A DNA stretch of 64,000 nucleotides from Humibacillus sp. DSM 29435 (lineage in GTDB: Bacteria > Actinomycetota > Actinomycetes > Actinomycetales > Dermatophilaceae). Shown here in pieces: positions 1-7,178 of this stretch (its first letter is position 1; each line of letters starts with the position of its first letter). The stretch spans positions 1 to 64,000 of the forward strand of contig NZ_MAST01000045.1 in NCBI RefSeq assembly GCF_001758225.1. The letters are read 5' to 3'. The translations under genes were made by a program, and so were the position numbers. The notes under the pieces were generated by a model. The model was given only the letters and a program-made list of their open reading frames with translations, had not been told where the DNA came from and ran no database searches.

Positions 1-76
1 TGCGCCCGGTGTCGATGACCAGATGAGCAGCTTCCTGCCGGTACTTCGGGGTGTAGCTCTTCCTCGTGGCACCCAT
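1..76 (-). CDS. IS3-family transposase OrfA, N-terminal 25 residues (partial)
   Basis: The ATG at 76 opens a frame reading MGATRKSYTPKYRQEAAHLV... that stays open to the window edge. The basic opening followed by Y-T-x-E/K-Y/F-(K/R)-x-E-A is the usual start of the IS3-family OrfA helix-turn-helix protein, which binds the element ends and is followed by the DDE transposase OrfB, made by frameshifting. Only 25 codons are visible, so the HTH and leucine zipper are not seen. The family call rests on this N-terminus together with the IS-like end just upstream. Confidence 0.7.
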   Translation of the reverse strand, partial: MGATRKSYTPKYRQEAAHLVIDTGR

Positions 77-137
77 GAGGACATCCTTCCCTGCCAGGCC
101 GAAACCTGACGATCAAGATGTCCACGAAATGGGGTCA
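1..137 (-). mobile_element. End of an IS3-family insertion sequence (continues beyond window start)
   Basis: Reading leftward, the element begins with 5'-TGACCCCATTTCGTGGAC at 137, the 5'-TG type of end usual in IS3-family elements. About 60 bases further in, an OrfA-like reading frame starts at 76. Directly to the right, from 138, the sequence becomes a histone-deacetylase-like coding region, so the element lies inside that gene. The inner part, the OrfB transposase and the other end are outside the window. The exact boundary (137, give or take a few bases) is inferred from where the deacetylase similarity starts, and no target duplication can be checked. Confidence 0.75.
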
Positions 138-915
138 ACCTCAGTTCTGTGTCTACAACGACATCGCGGTCGGCATCCAGTGGCTGCTCGACCACGGCGC
201 CGAGAAGGTGGCCTACGTCGACATCGACGTGCACCACGGCGACGGCGTCGAACGGATCTTCTGGGACGACCCCCGAGTGCTCACCATCTCGGTGCACGAG
301 ACGGGCCGGGCCCTCTTCCCCGGCACCGGCTGGCCCACCGACATCGGGGGCCCGGGCGCCGAGGGCACCGCGGTCAACGTGTCGCTGCCTCCCGGACTGT
401 CGGATGCCGGGTGGCTGCGTGCGATCCATGCCACCGCCCTGCCGCTCGTGCGAGCCTTCGCCCCCGATGTGCTCGTCTCCCAGCACGGCTGCGACACGCA
501 CGCCGAAGACCCCCTGGGACACTTCGCCATGAGCGTCGATGCGCAGCGTTCGGCCGCCGATGCCCTGCACCGTCTCTCCCACGAGGTGTGCGCCGGCCGC
601 TGGGTGGCCCTTGGCGGTGGTGGCTACGAGGTCGTCGGAGTCGTGCCGCGCACGTGGACCCACCTGACGGCCATCGCCGCCCACGCCCCCATCAAGGTCA
701 CCGAGGCGGTTCCCCAGGTTTGGCTCGACCACGTCGAGCAGCTGACCGGTCGCCCTGGGCCGCGCCGCATGGGAGACCTGTCCGCTGAGGACGGCCCGCT
801 GTGGTGGCGCTCCTGGGACATGGGTTACGACCCGTCCAGCGAGGTCGACCGGTCGGTGATGGCCACGAGGACTGCTGTCTTCCCGCTGCACGGCCTCGAC
901 GTCCACTTCGACTGA
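138..915 (+). pseudogene. acuC: Acetoin utilization AcuC-type histone deacetylase family protein, 5' end lost to IS insertion
   Basis: From FCVYNDIAVGIQWLL onward this is a class I HDAC/AcuC fold, a Zn-dependent amide hydrolase family that in bacteria can deacetylate acetyl-CoA synthetase. The metal-binding DIDVHHGDGVE segment, the HGCDTH aspartate region and the GGGGYE tyrosine loop are present. About 256 residues remain against roughly 390 normally. In this family the catalytic tandem His (G-G-x-H-H) sits about ten residues before FCxYND, and that part has been replaced by the IS end. An ATG at 118, inside the IS, could start a 265-residue fused product, but without the HH pair it should be inactive. 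Downstream lies the 51-bp repeat block. Confidence 0.8.
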
Positions 916-944
916 CGCGACCGACCGCCCGACGACAACACCGG

Positions 945-1234
945 CTGCGCGACGCGCCGCGCGACGCGCAGGAAGTGCTGGATTCTCGACACCATCTGCG
1001 CGACGCGCCGCGCGACGCGCAGGAAGTGCTGGATTCTCGACACCATCTGCGCGACGCGCCGCGCGACGCGCAGGAAGTGCTGGATTCTCGACACCATCTG
1101 CGCGACGCGCCGCGCGACGCGCAGGAAGTGCTGGATTCTCGACACCATCTGCGCGACGCGCCGCGCGACGCGCAGGAAGTGCTGGTTTTTCGACACCATC
1201 TGCGCGACGCGCCGCGCGACGCGCAGCAAGTGCG
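945..1234 (+). repeat. 51-bp tandem repeat, five full copies plus a partial sixth
   Basis: Units start at 945, 996, 1047, 1098, 1149 and 1200, exactly 51 bp apart. The first four are nearly identical; the fifth has small changes (gattctcgac becomes gtttttcgac) and the sixth diverges after about 35 bases. Each unit begins with a GC-only near-palindrome (CTGCGCGACGCG-CCG-CGCGACGCGCAG, mismatched only at a few internal positions), followed by an AT-richer part (gaagtgctggattctcgac). Because 51 is divisible by three, several frames stay open through it, but no start site or codon bias suggests a protein. It fills the gap between the acuC remnant and the aspS leader. Confidence 0.93.
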
Positions 1235-1308
1235 GGGCTGCGGGGTGGCGCGCAATGGAGTGGACCGGTTGAGCCATCCCGACCTAGGGTGGGCGCACGG
1301 CGACGACG

Positions 1309-1434
1309 GGCCTGACGATCCTGAGCCGAGCACGAACAGAGGCCGGCGCCATCTTGCGCCGGCGAAGGTGTGGTGGCACAGCGAAACTCCCCATCGCCCA
1401 CACCTCCGGGGCACGATCCCACGGAGGTGACTCA
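1309..1434 (+). promoter_or_regulatory. Translational T-box-like riboswitch leader of the downstream AspRS gene
   Basis: The sequence gives a T-box antisequestrator: helix A1 AGGTGTGG (1366-1373) pairs with CCACACCT (1398-1405); bulge TGGCACA (1374-1380, consensus UGGNACC); helix A2 GCGA (1381-1384) pairs with TCGC (1394-1397). The bulge TGGC would pair with a tRNA ending GCCA, i.e. discriminator G73, as in tRNA-Asn and tRNA-Asp. The competing helix CACCTCCG (1401-1408) with CGGAGGTG (1422-1429) would bury the Shine-Dalgarno, so control would be translational, as described for actinobacterial ileS T-boxes. A stem III-like hairpin lies at 1342-1363. A short stem I (1309-1313 with 1340-1344) with AAC at 1335-1337 is possible but shares bases with stem III, so the specifier is uncertain. 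Confidence 0.7.
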
Positions 1435-2796
1435 ATGCCAACCCATCCACCCAGCAGCACACCCGACGCCCGAGTCCTCGCGCGCGAGCTGGCGGCTGTG
1501 CCAGCGGGCGCCACAGCGACCCTGAGGGGCTGGGTGCACCGACGCCGAGTGCTCGCCAGCGTGACGTTCGTCGTGCTGCGCGACCGCTCTGGCCTGGCCC
1601 AGGTCGTCGTCAAGAGCCCAGCGGCGATCGATGCCGTGCAGGCCCTGCCGGAGGAGACCGTCGTCGAGGTGACCGGAACGGTGTGCGCCAACGCGTCGGC
1701 CCCGGGCGGAGCCGAGCTCGTCGACCCCACCTTCAGCGCCCTCACCGAGCCCGCGCTCGCCCCGCGGGCACCGTTGTGGCGCCCGACCTTCGAAGCCGGG
1801 CTGCCGACCCGGCTCGACCACGCCGCGGTCACCCTGCGGCATCCGCGACACCGGGCGGCCTGGCAGATCGCGGGCGCCTCGATGCGCGGGTTCCGTTCAG
1901 CCCTGGGGCAGCTCGAGTTCACCGAGATCGCCACGCCCAAGCTCGTCGGCGCGGCGACCGAGTCGGGGGCGACCGTGTTCACGGTCGACTACTTCGGCCG
2001 GACGGCCTACCTCGCGCAGAGCCCGCAGCTCTACAAGCAGATGCTCGTGGGAGTCTTCGAGCGGGTGTTCGAGGTCGGTCCGGTGTTTCGTGCCGAAACC
2101 CATGACACCGTTCGACACCTCGCGCAGTACACCTCTCTCGACGCCGAGATGGGCTTCATCCGTGACCACCGCGACGTGCTCGCGGTGCTGCGCACGGCCA
2201 TTGCGGGAATGGTCGCGGCCATCGAGACGGATGCCGCTGAGGCCGCTGCGCTCCTGGGCGTGCAGCTACCCCGGGTGCCGGAGGAGTTCCCGGTCATCCA
2301 CTTCCGTGACGCGCTCGTCATGGTCGGGGCCGACCCCGACGAGCCCGACCTCAGCCCTGCTCACGAACGAACGCTGAGTGAGTGGGCGGCGAAGGCGCAC
2401 GACTCCGACTTCCTTGCCGTAGAGGGGTATCCGATGGCGAAGCGGCCCTTCTACACCCACCCTGAGGGAGCTCCGGCATCCGAAGGCCCCCCGAACGACC
2501 ACCCTGGCGTGGCGACGGCGCGGTACTCCAACAGCTTCGACCTGCTGTTCCGCGGGCTTGAGCTGACCACCGGCGGACAGCGCCTGCACCGCCCGAGCGA
2601 CTACGTGGCGGCAATGGCGCGCACGGGTACCGACCCGTCGGTGCTGGCCGGCTACCTCGAGGCCTTCGCGCACGGGATGCCGCCCCACGGCGGTTTCGCG
2701 ATCGGTCTGGAGCGGTGGGTCGGTCGCCTCGTCGGAGCCGAGAACATCCGTGAGGTGGCGCTCTTCCCCCGGGACCTGTCTCGCCTGTCACCGTGA
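1435..2796 (+). CDS. aspS: Archaeal-type aspartyl-tRNA synthetase (aspartate--tRNA(Asn/Asp) ligase)
   Basis: This 453-residue class IIb synthetase activates aspartate and attaches it to tRNA in the cytoplasm. It has an N-terminal OB-fold anticodon-binding domain (GWVHRRRVLASVTFVVLRD, about residues 26-44), class II motif 2 (FRAETHDTVRHLAQYTSLD) and motif 3 (GGFAIGLERWV) near the C-terminus. The RHLAQYTSLDAEMGF form resembles archaeal/eukaryotic-type AspRS rather than AsnRS or the long bacterial AspRS, which has an inserted GAD domain. Such enzymes are often non-discriminating and can make Asp-tRNA(Asn) for GatCAB. The start at 1435 follows GGAGGTG at the right distance and lies behind the T-box leader. 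Whether a second AspRS exists cannot be seen here. Confidence 0.85.
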   Translation: MPTHPPSSTPDARVLARELAAVPAGATATLRGWVHRRRVLASVTFVVLRDRSGLAQVVVKSPAAIDAVQALPEETVVEVTGTVCANASAPGGAELVDPTFSALTEPALAPRAPLWRPTFEAGLPTRLDHAAVTLRHPRHRAAWQIAGASMRGFRSALGQLEFTEIATPKLVGAATESGATVFTVDYFGRTAYLAQSPQLYKQMLVGVFERVFEVGPVFRAETHDTVRHLAQYTSLDAEMGFIRDHRDVLAVLRTAIAGMVAAIETDAAEAAALLGVQLPRVPEEFPVIHFRDALVMVGADPDEPDLSPAHERTLSEWAAKAHDSDFLAVEGYPMAKRPFYTHPEGAPASEGPPNDHPGVATARYSNSFDLLFRGLELTTGGQRLHRPSDYVAAMARTGTDPSVLAGYLEAFAHGMPPHGGFAIGLERWVGRLVGAENIREVALFPRDLSRLSP

Positions 2797-2798
2797 TC

Positions 2799-2841
2799 AC
2801 ACGCCGCACTCATGAGACATCCAGGGTCTTCACCGGCGTGT
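2799..2841 (+). terminator. Possible hairpin terminator after aspS
   Basis: Inverted repeat ACACGCCG (2799-2806) and CGGCGTGT (2834-2841) with a 27-base loop, starting three bases after the aspS stop. There is no U-tract, which is common for actinobacterial terminators. The long loop makes this weak. Confidence 0.3.
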
Positions 2842-2985
2842 CGCCTTGCGCTCACAGTTTTCACCGTACTCATTCCTTCCCCTTGAGTCACAACTGCCCC
2901 TAGTGTTGCCTTCTGTACCCGCGTGCTTTTTCGCCGGAGGGGAAGCCGGTGACGCGCGGGTGCTCCTTACAGATCGGGGTAGCAC

Positions 2986-3186
2986 ATGTCGAATGAGCGC
3001 AAGCTCGCCGAGGTGCGGTTTCTCACCGTCGCCGAGGTCGCCTCGATCATGCGGGTGTCGAAGATGACGGTCTACCGGCTCGTGCACGGCGGAGATCTGC
3101 CTGCGGTGCGCGTCGGTCGCTCCTTCCGGGTTCCGGAGGATGCGGTGCACAAGTACCTGCAGACCGCCTATATCGACACCGCGTGA
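2986..3186 (+). CDS. BldC-like/excisionase-family helix-turn-helix DNA-binding protein
   Basis: This 66-residue protein is almost entirely one winged-HTH domain of the MerR/excisionase type: FLTVAEVASIMRVSKMTVYRLVHGGDLPAVRVGRSFRVPEDAVHKYL. TVAEVA..MRVSKMTVYRLV is the helix-turn-helix and GDLPAVRVGRSFRV the beta wing. Actinobacteria keep a small protein like this (BldC in Streptomyces; a homologue next to galE-like and bS22 genes in mycobacteria) that binds direct repeats cooperatively and controls development or other genes. The gene order here (HTH, bS22, SDR, acyltransferase) matches that conserved neighbourhood. The ATG at 2986 is the only plausible start. The 189-base region upstream holds no gene. 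The target genes are unknown. Confidence 0.85.
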   Translation: MSNERKLAEVRFLTVAEVASIMRVSKMTVYRLVHGGDLPAVRVGRSFRVPEDAVHKYLQTAYIDTA

Positions 3187-3465
3187 GTCTCGGGGGCGGC
3201 TGCATCGTGATACTGCCCCCGCGCACCAGGCGCAACCACGGGTGGCTCGGCCGAGCGGCCGGGCCACCCAGTGCCCATTGGGCTGCGGCCGTCGACCAGC
3301 GGTGCCCAACGCCATCGGCGAGGCCATTTTGAGGTCGGGGCCGCGCACACGCTACTCTGAGCACCTTGTTCGACTTCTGGACCTCGACCCACCGACTCAC
3401 GGTGCGTCGACCTAAGGTCGGCACACCTCACCAGTCAACATCAGTCAATCGGATCAAGGACAACT

Positions 3466-3564
3466 ATGGGCTCTGTCATCAAGAAGCGCCGCAAGCGGAT
3501 GGCCAAGAAGAAGCACCGCAAGCTGCTGCGCAAGACCCGTCACCAGCGTCGCAACAAGAAGTGA
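3466..3564 (+). CDS. Small ribosomal subunit protein bS22 (AURKAIP1/COX24-domain protein)
   Basis: A 32-residue, extremely basic protein (MGSVIKKRRKRMAKKKHRKL... ending RRNKK) with the AURKAIP1/COX24 signature KKRRKRMxKKKHRKLLRKTRxQRR. In mycobacterial ribosome structures this peptide (bS22) lies in the small subunit near the decoding centre. The start at 3466 follows AAGGA with normal spacing. A small inverted repeat (CGACC-TAA-GGTCG, about 3409-3421) lies just upstream. The 279 bases between the HTH gene and this one hold no other gene. Confidence 0.93.
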   Translation: MGSVIKKRRKRMAKKKHRKLLRKTRHQRRNKK

Positions 3565-3737
3565 CCTCAGGCGGGCTCTGACTGCTAAACAGTCGTCAGC
3601 GCCTGCTCGCTCTCGGCCCTCGCCCTCTCTGGGTGGGGGTCGTTCGCTTTCTCGACCACCGGCCGCCCGGTCGCGGGAGGGCTGGGTAGGCTGCACTGCG
3701 AAGACGCTGCCCCCCAAGTGGTGGGCTCGCACGTGCG

Positions 3738-3757
3738 TGAGAGACGATCGTCTCTCA
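3738..3757. promoter_or_regulatory. Perfect 20-bp palindrome upstream of the SDR gene
   Basis: TGAGAGACGATCGTCTCTCA is a perfect inverted repeat with no loop, 31 bases before the ATG at 3789 and downstream of a TAGGCT -10-like box (3687-3692). It could be a protein-binding operator or, in RNA, a hairpin in the 5' leader. The binding protein is unknown. Confidence 0.5.
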
Positions 3758-3788
3758 GTGACGAGATGGCGAACGACAGGAGGAGCCG

Positions 3789-4835
3789 ATGCCCAAGGTC
3801 GTGCTGGTCACGGGGGTCTCTCGCTACCTCGGCGGCCTGTTCGTTCGACGCCTCAGTCTCGACCCCTCGATCGAGCGGATCCTCGGGGTCGACGTGGTTC
3901 CCCCCAAGCACTCCATCGGGCGCGCAGAGTTCGTGCGCGCCGACATCCGCAACCCGATGATCGGGCGCATCATGGCTCAGGCCGACGTCGACACGGTCGT
4001 GCACATGAACGTCATCGCCACTCCCAAGGACACGGGCGGGCGGGTGACGCAGAAGGAGATCAACGTCATCGGCACGATGCAGCTGCTCGCAGCGTGCCAG
4101 AAGTCAGAGTCGGTCCAGCGCCTGGTGGTCAAGTCCTCCGCCGCGATCTACGGCAGCTCGCCTCGTGACCCGGCGATGTTCAGCGAGGACATGAACCCCA
4201 AGTCCCTGCCGCGCACGGGGTTCGGCAAGGACTCCGTCGAAGTCGAGGGCTACGTGCGCGGGTTCTCCCGGCGCCGGCCCGACGTCGAGATCACGATGCT
4301 GCGCTTCGCGAACATCATCGGGCCGAGCATCCGCACCGCCATCACCGACTACTTCTCCCTTCCGGTCATCCCGGTGCCCGCCGGCTTCGACGCCCGCTTC
4401 CAGTTCGTCCACGAAGACGACGCCATGACGGCCCTGACGCTCGCCACCACCGGCACCTCGGTCGGAATCGTCAACGTCGCCGGCGCCGGCTTTCTCACCG
4501 TGCTCCAGTGCGCGGCCATCGCCCGTCGGCCCATCCTGCCCGTGCCGCTCTCGGCCGCCGGCGTGATCGGGAACCTGGTCAAACGCAGCGGCCTGGCCGA
4601 CTTCTCCTCCGAGCAGCTCATCTTCCTGGCCTACGGGCGTGGGCTCGACACCCACCGGATGGCCGCCGTGCTCGGCTTCGAACCGAAGCACTCGACGCGC
4701 GAGACCTTCGAGGAGTTCGCCCGCCACCTGCGACCACTGGCGTCCACGGCTGACAGTGTCGGTGGAGCGGTGGGCACCGCAGCCGGCGGAACGGCCGGCG
4801 CGCTCTCGCGCGTCTTCGAGAGGATCCAGCCGTGA
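3789..4835 (+). CDS. NAD-dependent epimerase/dehydratase (extended SDR family) protein
   Basis: 348 residues. The N-terminal Rossmann fold shows VLVTGVSRYLGGLFVRRL, a variant of TGxxGxxG in which the middle Gly is replaced (VSRYLGG), and an acidic residue after beta-2 (GVDVV), as in NAD(H)-binding extended SDRs. The segment VVKSSAAIYGSS includes the Ser/Tyr region, but the usual YxxxK is not clean (the following part reads FGKDSVEVEG), so activity as a sugar epimerase is doubtful. Mycobacteria have the same gene (called galE2) beside the same acyltransferase. The start at 3789 follows AGGAGG. The 3' end overlaps the acyltransferase start by 4 bp, so the two are translationally coupled. The substrate is unknown. 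Confidence 0.75.
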   Translation: MPKVVLVTGVSRYLGGLFVRRLSLDPSIERILGVDVVPPKHSIGRAEFVRADIRNPMIGRIMAQADVDTVVHMNVIATPKDTGGRVTQKEINVIGTMQLLAACQKSESVQRLVVKSSAAIYGSSPRDPAMFSEDMNPKSLPRTGFGKDSVEVEGYVRGFSRRRPDVEITMLRFANIIGPSIRTAITDYFSLPVIPVPAGFDARFQFVHEDDAMTALTLATTGTSVGIVNVAGAGFLTVLQCAAIARRPILPVPLSAAGVIGNLVKRSGLADFSSEQLIFLAYGRGLDTHRMAAVLGFEPKHSTRETFEEFARHLRPLASTADSVGGAVGTAAGGTAGALSRVFERIQP

Positions 4836-6760
4836 CCGACGTGAACACCTCACCCCCGACGAAGTCCACGACGAAGACGCCGGCAGGCACGTCTGCCACA
4901 CAGCCGTCGGCAGTGCCGAAGTCGACAGCCCAGAAGTCTCCGGCGCGAAAGTCCGCCTCGCGGAAGTCGGCAGCGCGGAAGTCGGCAGCGCCGAAGTCGA
5001 CGCCACACACCTCGACGCCGCACACCTCGGCGTCGACAAGAACGACCCCCGAGGTTGCAGCGCAGAGCGCCTCGATGGGCACGCCCACCAAGAAGGCCGG
5101 CCCGAAGGCCACCAAGAAGGTCGGCTCGAAGGCCACCAAGAAGGCCGTGACCGCCGGCGCCACCACCAGGCAGACGGCGACGAGCGCACGATCCTCCCGC
5201 GCGCCGTCAGGCGCCGACCGTTCGGCCGGCGCGCGTGGGTCGTTCGCGGCCGGAGCGGCCCGGGCCAGTGGGGAGCGCCGTCGTCGCAGCGGCACTCCAC
5301 TGCTCTCACCGAACGACCCCGTTGACCTCAGCCCCGCACGACGTCTCGTCGGCGGCGCGACGCCGGATGCGGTAGGGCAGAACCCGGGTGCCCGACCACC
5401 GGCACCGACTCCCTCGGGCGCCACGGAACCCGAGTCAGCCACGCCGACCACGCCGCCGACGCCGCCGACGCCGCCGACGCCGTCCGGGTCATCGCCACCG
5501 TCGTCGCGGCCGAGCCGGGCCGACATTGCGCAAGCCCGGGCCAAACGAGCGAAGCGGTTGGCCGCCACTGGCTCACCGGCGCGGTTGCGCTCGGTGCCGG
5601 CACCTCGAGACCCCGGCCCGGCCGGCCCGGTAGGGCCGGGCAGCGGCGGCTCCGCGTCGCCGCCAGAGCACATCCCGGCCTTCAGCACCGAGTTCAGCAC
5701 CGAGTTCACGACCGACCTCTCGAGCTCGTCGGGCGGCGCCTCTGCCGGTGATGCGGCATCCGGAGTCACGGCCGCTCTACAGTCGCGGGCCGAGCGTCTC
5801 GTCGGTGCAGTGCTCGAGGCCGCGGAGTTCAACTCGGAAGCGCGACCCGGCCCCACCGAGATCGTCGAGCTCGCGGTCAACGTGCTGCGAGCGGCCGCCT
5901 CGTCCGCCGGCGTGCCGACCGAGGTGGTCGAGCGCCAGGTCGCCGAAACGCTCGCTTACCTGCGTCGGCGACTGACGGGCGACTACGTGGTCGACGAGTT
6001 CGGCTTCGACGAGGACTACACCCTCAACGTGCATCTGCCGCTGCTGCGGCCCTTCTACCGCAAGTGGTTCCGGGTCGAGACGCGCGGCGTGGAGAACATC
6101 CCCGACGTCGGTGGTGCCCTGCTCGTCGCGAACCACTCGGGCACGATCGCCCTCGACTCGCTGATGACCCAGGTCGCCGTCTACGACGAGCACCCGAAGC
6201 GGCGTCACCTGCGCATGCTCGGGGCCGACCTCGTCTTCCAGACGCCGTTCATCGGCTCGATGGCGCGGCGGTCGGGCACCACCCTCGCCGCGAACAGCGA
6301 CGCCCAGCGGCTGCTCAGCGGCGGCCAGCTGGTGGGGGTCTGGCCGGAGGGGTTCAAGGGCATCGGCAAGCCGTTCACCGAGCGCTACAAGCTGCAGCGC
6401 TTCGGCCGCGGGGGGTTCGTGGCCGCGGCCCTGCGCGCCGGCGTGCCGATCATCCCGGTCTCGATCGTGGGTGCGGAGGAGATCTACCCGATCATCGGCG
6501 ACATGCCCGCGGTGGCCCGTCTGCTCGGGATGCCGTACGCGCCGGTCACGCCGACCTGGCCGCTGCTCGGCCCCCTCGGCATGATCCCGTTGCCGAGCAA
6601 GTGGCTCATCGAGTTCGGCCCGCCGATCGAGACGACGAGCTTCGGTCCCGACGCCGCTGACGACCCGATGCTGGTGTTCGACCTCACCGACCAGGTGCGC
6701 GAGACGATCCAGCAGACTCTCTACAGCCTGCTCATGCAGCGCAAGTCGGTCTTCTTCTGA
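4832..6760 (+). CDS. PlsC-like lysophospholipid acyltransferase with long basic/proline-rich N-terminus
   Basis: 642 residues from a GTG overlapping the SDR stop. Roughly residues 1-100 are Lys/Ala/Ser/Thr-rich with PKS, RKSA and KKAxPKATKK repeats, like actinobacterial histone-H1/HupB tails. Residues about 180-280 are Pro/Thr-rich (TTPPTPPTPPTPPTP). From about residue 370 a glycerolipid acyltransferase domain follows: ANHSGTIALDSL (His435 and Asp442, spaced H-x6-D rather than the classic H-x4-D), the VWPEGFKGIGKP substrate loop, and VPIIPVSIVGAEE. It should transfer acyl groups from acyl-CoA/ACP at the inner membrane face; the acceptor is unknown. Mycobacterial homologues in this neighbourhood lack a comparable tail as far as I recall. 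The glutaredoxin-like gene starts at its stop (TGATG). Confidence 0.8.
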   Translation: MTDVNTSPPTKSTTKTPAGTSATQPSAVPKSTAQKSPARKSASRKSAARKSAAPKSTPHTSTPHTSASTRTTPEVAAQSASMGTPTKKAGPKATKKVGSKATKKAVTAGATTRQTATSARSSRAPSGADRSAGARGSFAAGAARASGERRRRSGTPLLSPNDPVDLSPARRLVGGATPDAVGQNPGARPPAPTPSGATEPESATPTTPPTPPTPPTPSGSSPPSSRPSRADIAQARAKRAKRLAATGSPARLRSVPAPRDPGPAGPVGPGSGGSASPPEHIPAFSTEFSTEFTTDLSSSSGGASAGDAASGVTAALQSRAERLVGAVLEAAEFNSEARPGPTEIVELAVNVLRAAASSAGVPTEVVERQVAETLAYLRRRLTGDYVVDEFGFDEDYTLNVHLPLLRPFYRKWFRVETRGVENIPDVGGALLVANHSGTIALDSLMTQVAVYDEHPKRRHLRMLGADLVFQTPFIGSMARRSGTTLAANSDAQRLLSGGQLVGVWPEGFKGIGKPFTERYKLQRFGRGGFVAAALRAGVPIIPVSIVGAEEIYPIIGDMPAVARLLGMPYAPVTPTWPLLGPLGMIPLPSKWLIEFGPPIETTSFGPDAADDPMLVFDLTDQVRETIQQTLYSLLMQRKSVFF

Positions 6761-6996
6761 TGGCCGGCCGGGTGCTGCTGCTCGGTCGACCGGGCTGCCA
6801 CCTGTGTGACGAGGCGCGCTCGGTCATCGAACGGGTCGCCGCAGAGGTCGGTGTGTCGTGGGAGGAGCGGTCGGTCGACGATGACCCCGACCTCTTGGCT
6901 CGCTATGGCGACCAGGTTCCGGTGACCTTCGTCGACGGTCGACAGCACGACTTCTGGCGGGTCGATGAGACGAGGTTGAGGCGCGCCCTGTCGTGA
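6760..6996 (+). CDS. Glutaredoxin-like protein (DUF836 type)
   Basis: A 78-residue thioredoxin-fold protein starting in the overlapping TGATG of the acyltransferase. It carries the redox motif GCHLCDEA (Cys-x-x-Cys) after the first strand (VLLLGRPGC), the cis-Pro region QVPVTFVDG, and a C-terminal helix (DETRLRRALS). Proteins like this are conserved between the acyltransferase and hem genes in actinobacteria. They are assumed to be small dithiol oxidoreductases, possibly working with mycothiol, but the partner is unknown. It is one base past the preceding stop and so is very likely in the same operon. Confidence 0.85.
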   Translation: MAGRVLLLGRPGCHLCDEARSVIERVAAEVGVSWEERSVDDDPDLLARYGDQVPVTFVDGRQHDFWRVDETRLRRALS

Positions 6997-7033
6997 CGGT
7001 ACCGAGGCGACGGGCCGACGTGACCCACGTGGA

Positions 7034-7047
7034 GTGACCGAGGTCAC
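7034..7047. promoter_or_regulatory. Palindrome GTGACC-GA-GGTCAC upstream of rex
   Basis: A 14-bp inverted repeat between the glutaredoxin-like gene and the Rex operator. It does not fit the Rex consensus and could be a second regulator's operator or part of a weak terminator for the upstream operon. Confidence 0.35.
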
Positions 7048-7085
7048 GCGGTGAGCCGAACCACGGGACAGCGAGTGTCTTGACT

Positions 7086-7103
7086 TTGTGCATGCGTTCA
7101 CAA
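7086..7103. promoter_or_regulatory. Rex operator (ROP) in front of rex-hemACDB
   Basis: TTGTGCATGCGTTCACAA matches the Rex consensus TTGTGAANNNNTTCACAA at 13 of 14 fixed positions. It directly follows a TTGACT -35-like hexamer (7080-7085), so bound Rex would block the promoter. It lies 76 bases before the rex start, as expected for autoregulation, and would place the hem genes under NADH/NAD+ control. Confidence 0.85.
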
Positions 7104-7178
7104 ACGTCTAGCCTTGACTGGTCCCCAAGTGCTCCGCGTTCGGGAGAGCGCCTCAGCGAGAGGAGCCGGTGAGCAAGC

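Noticed and set aside
1342-1363. Intrinsic terminator upstream of aspS
   Set aside because: GCCGGCGC-N6-GCGCCGGC has no U-tract and lies directly before the T-box antisequestrator, so it fits better as stem III.
801-1430. Protein-coding genes across the 945 repeat on either strand
   Set aside because: Frames stay open only because the unit length is divisible by three; no ribosome site, no conserved domain, and the acuC remnant and T-box leader explain the DNA.
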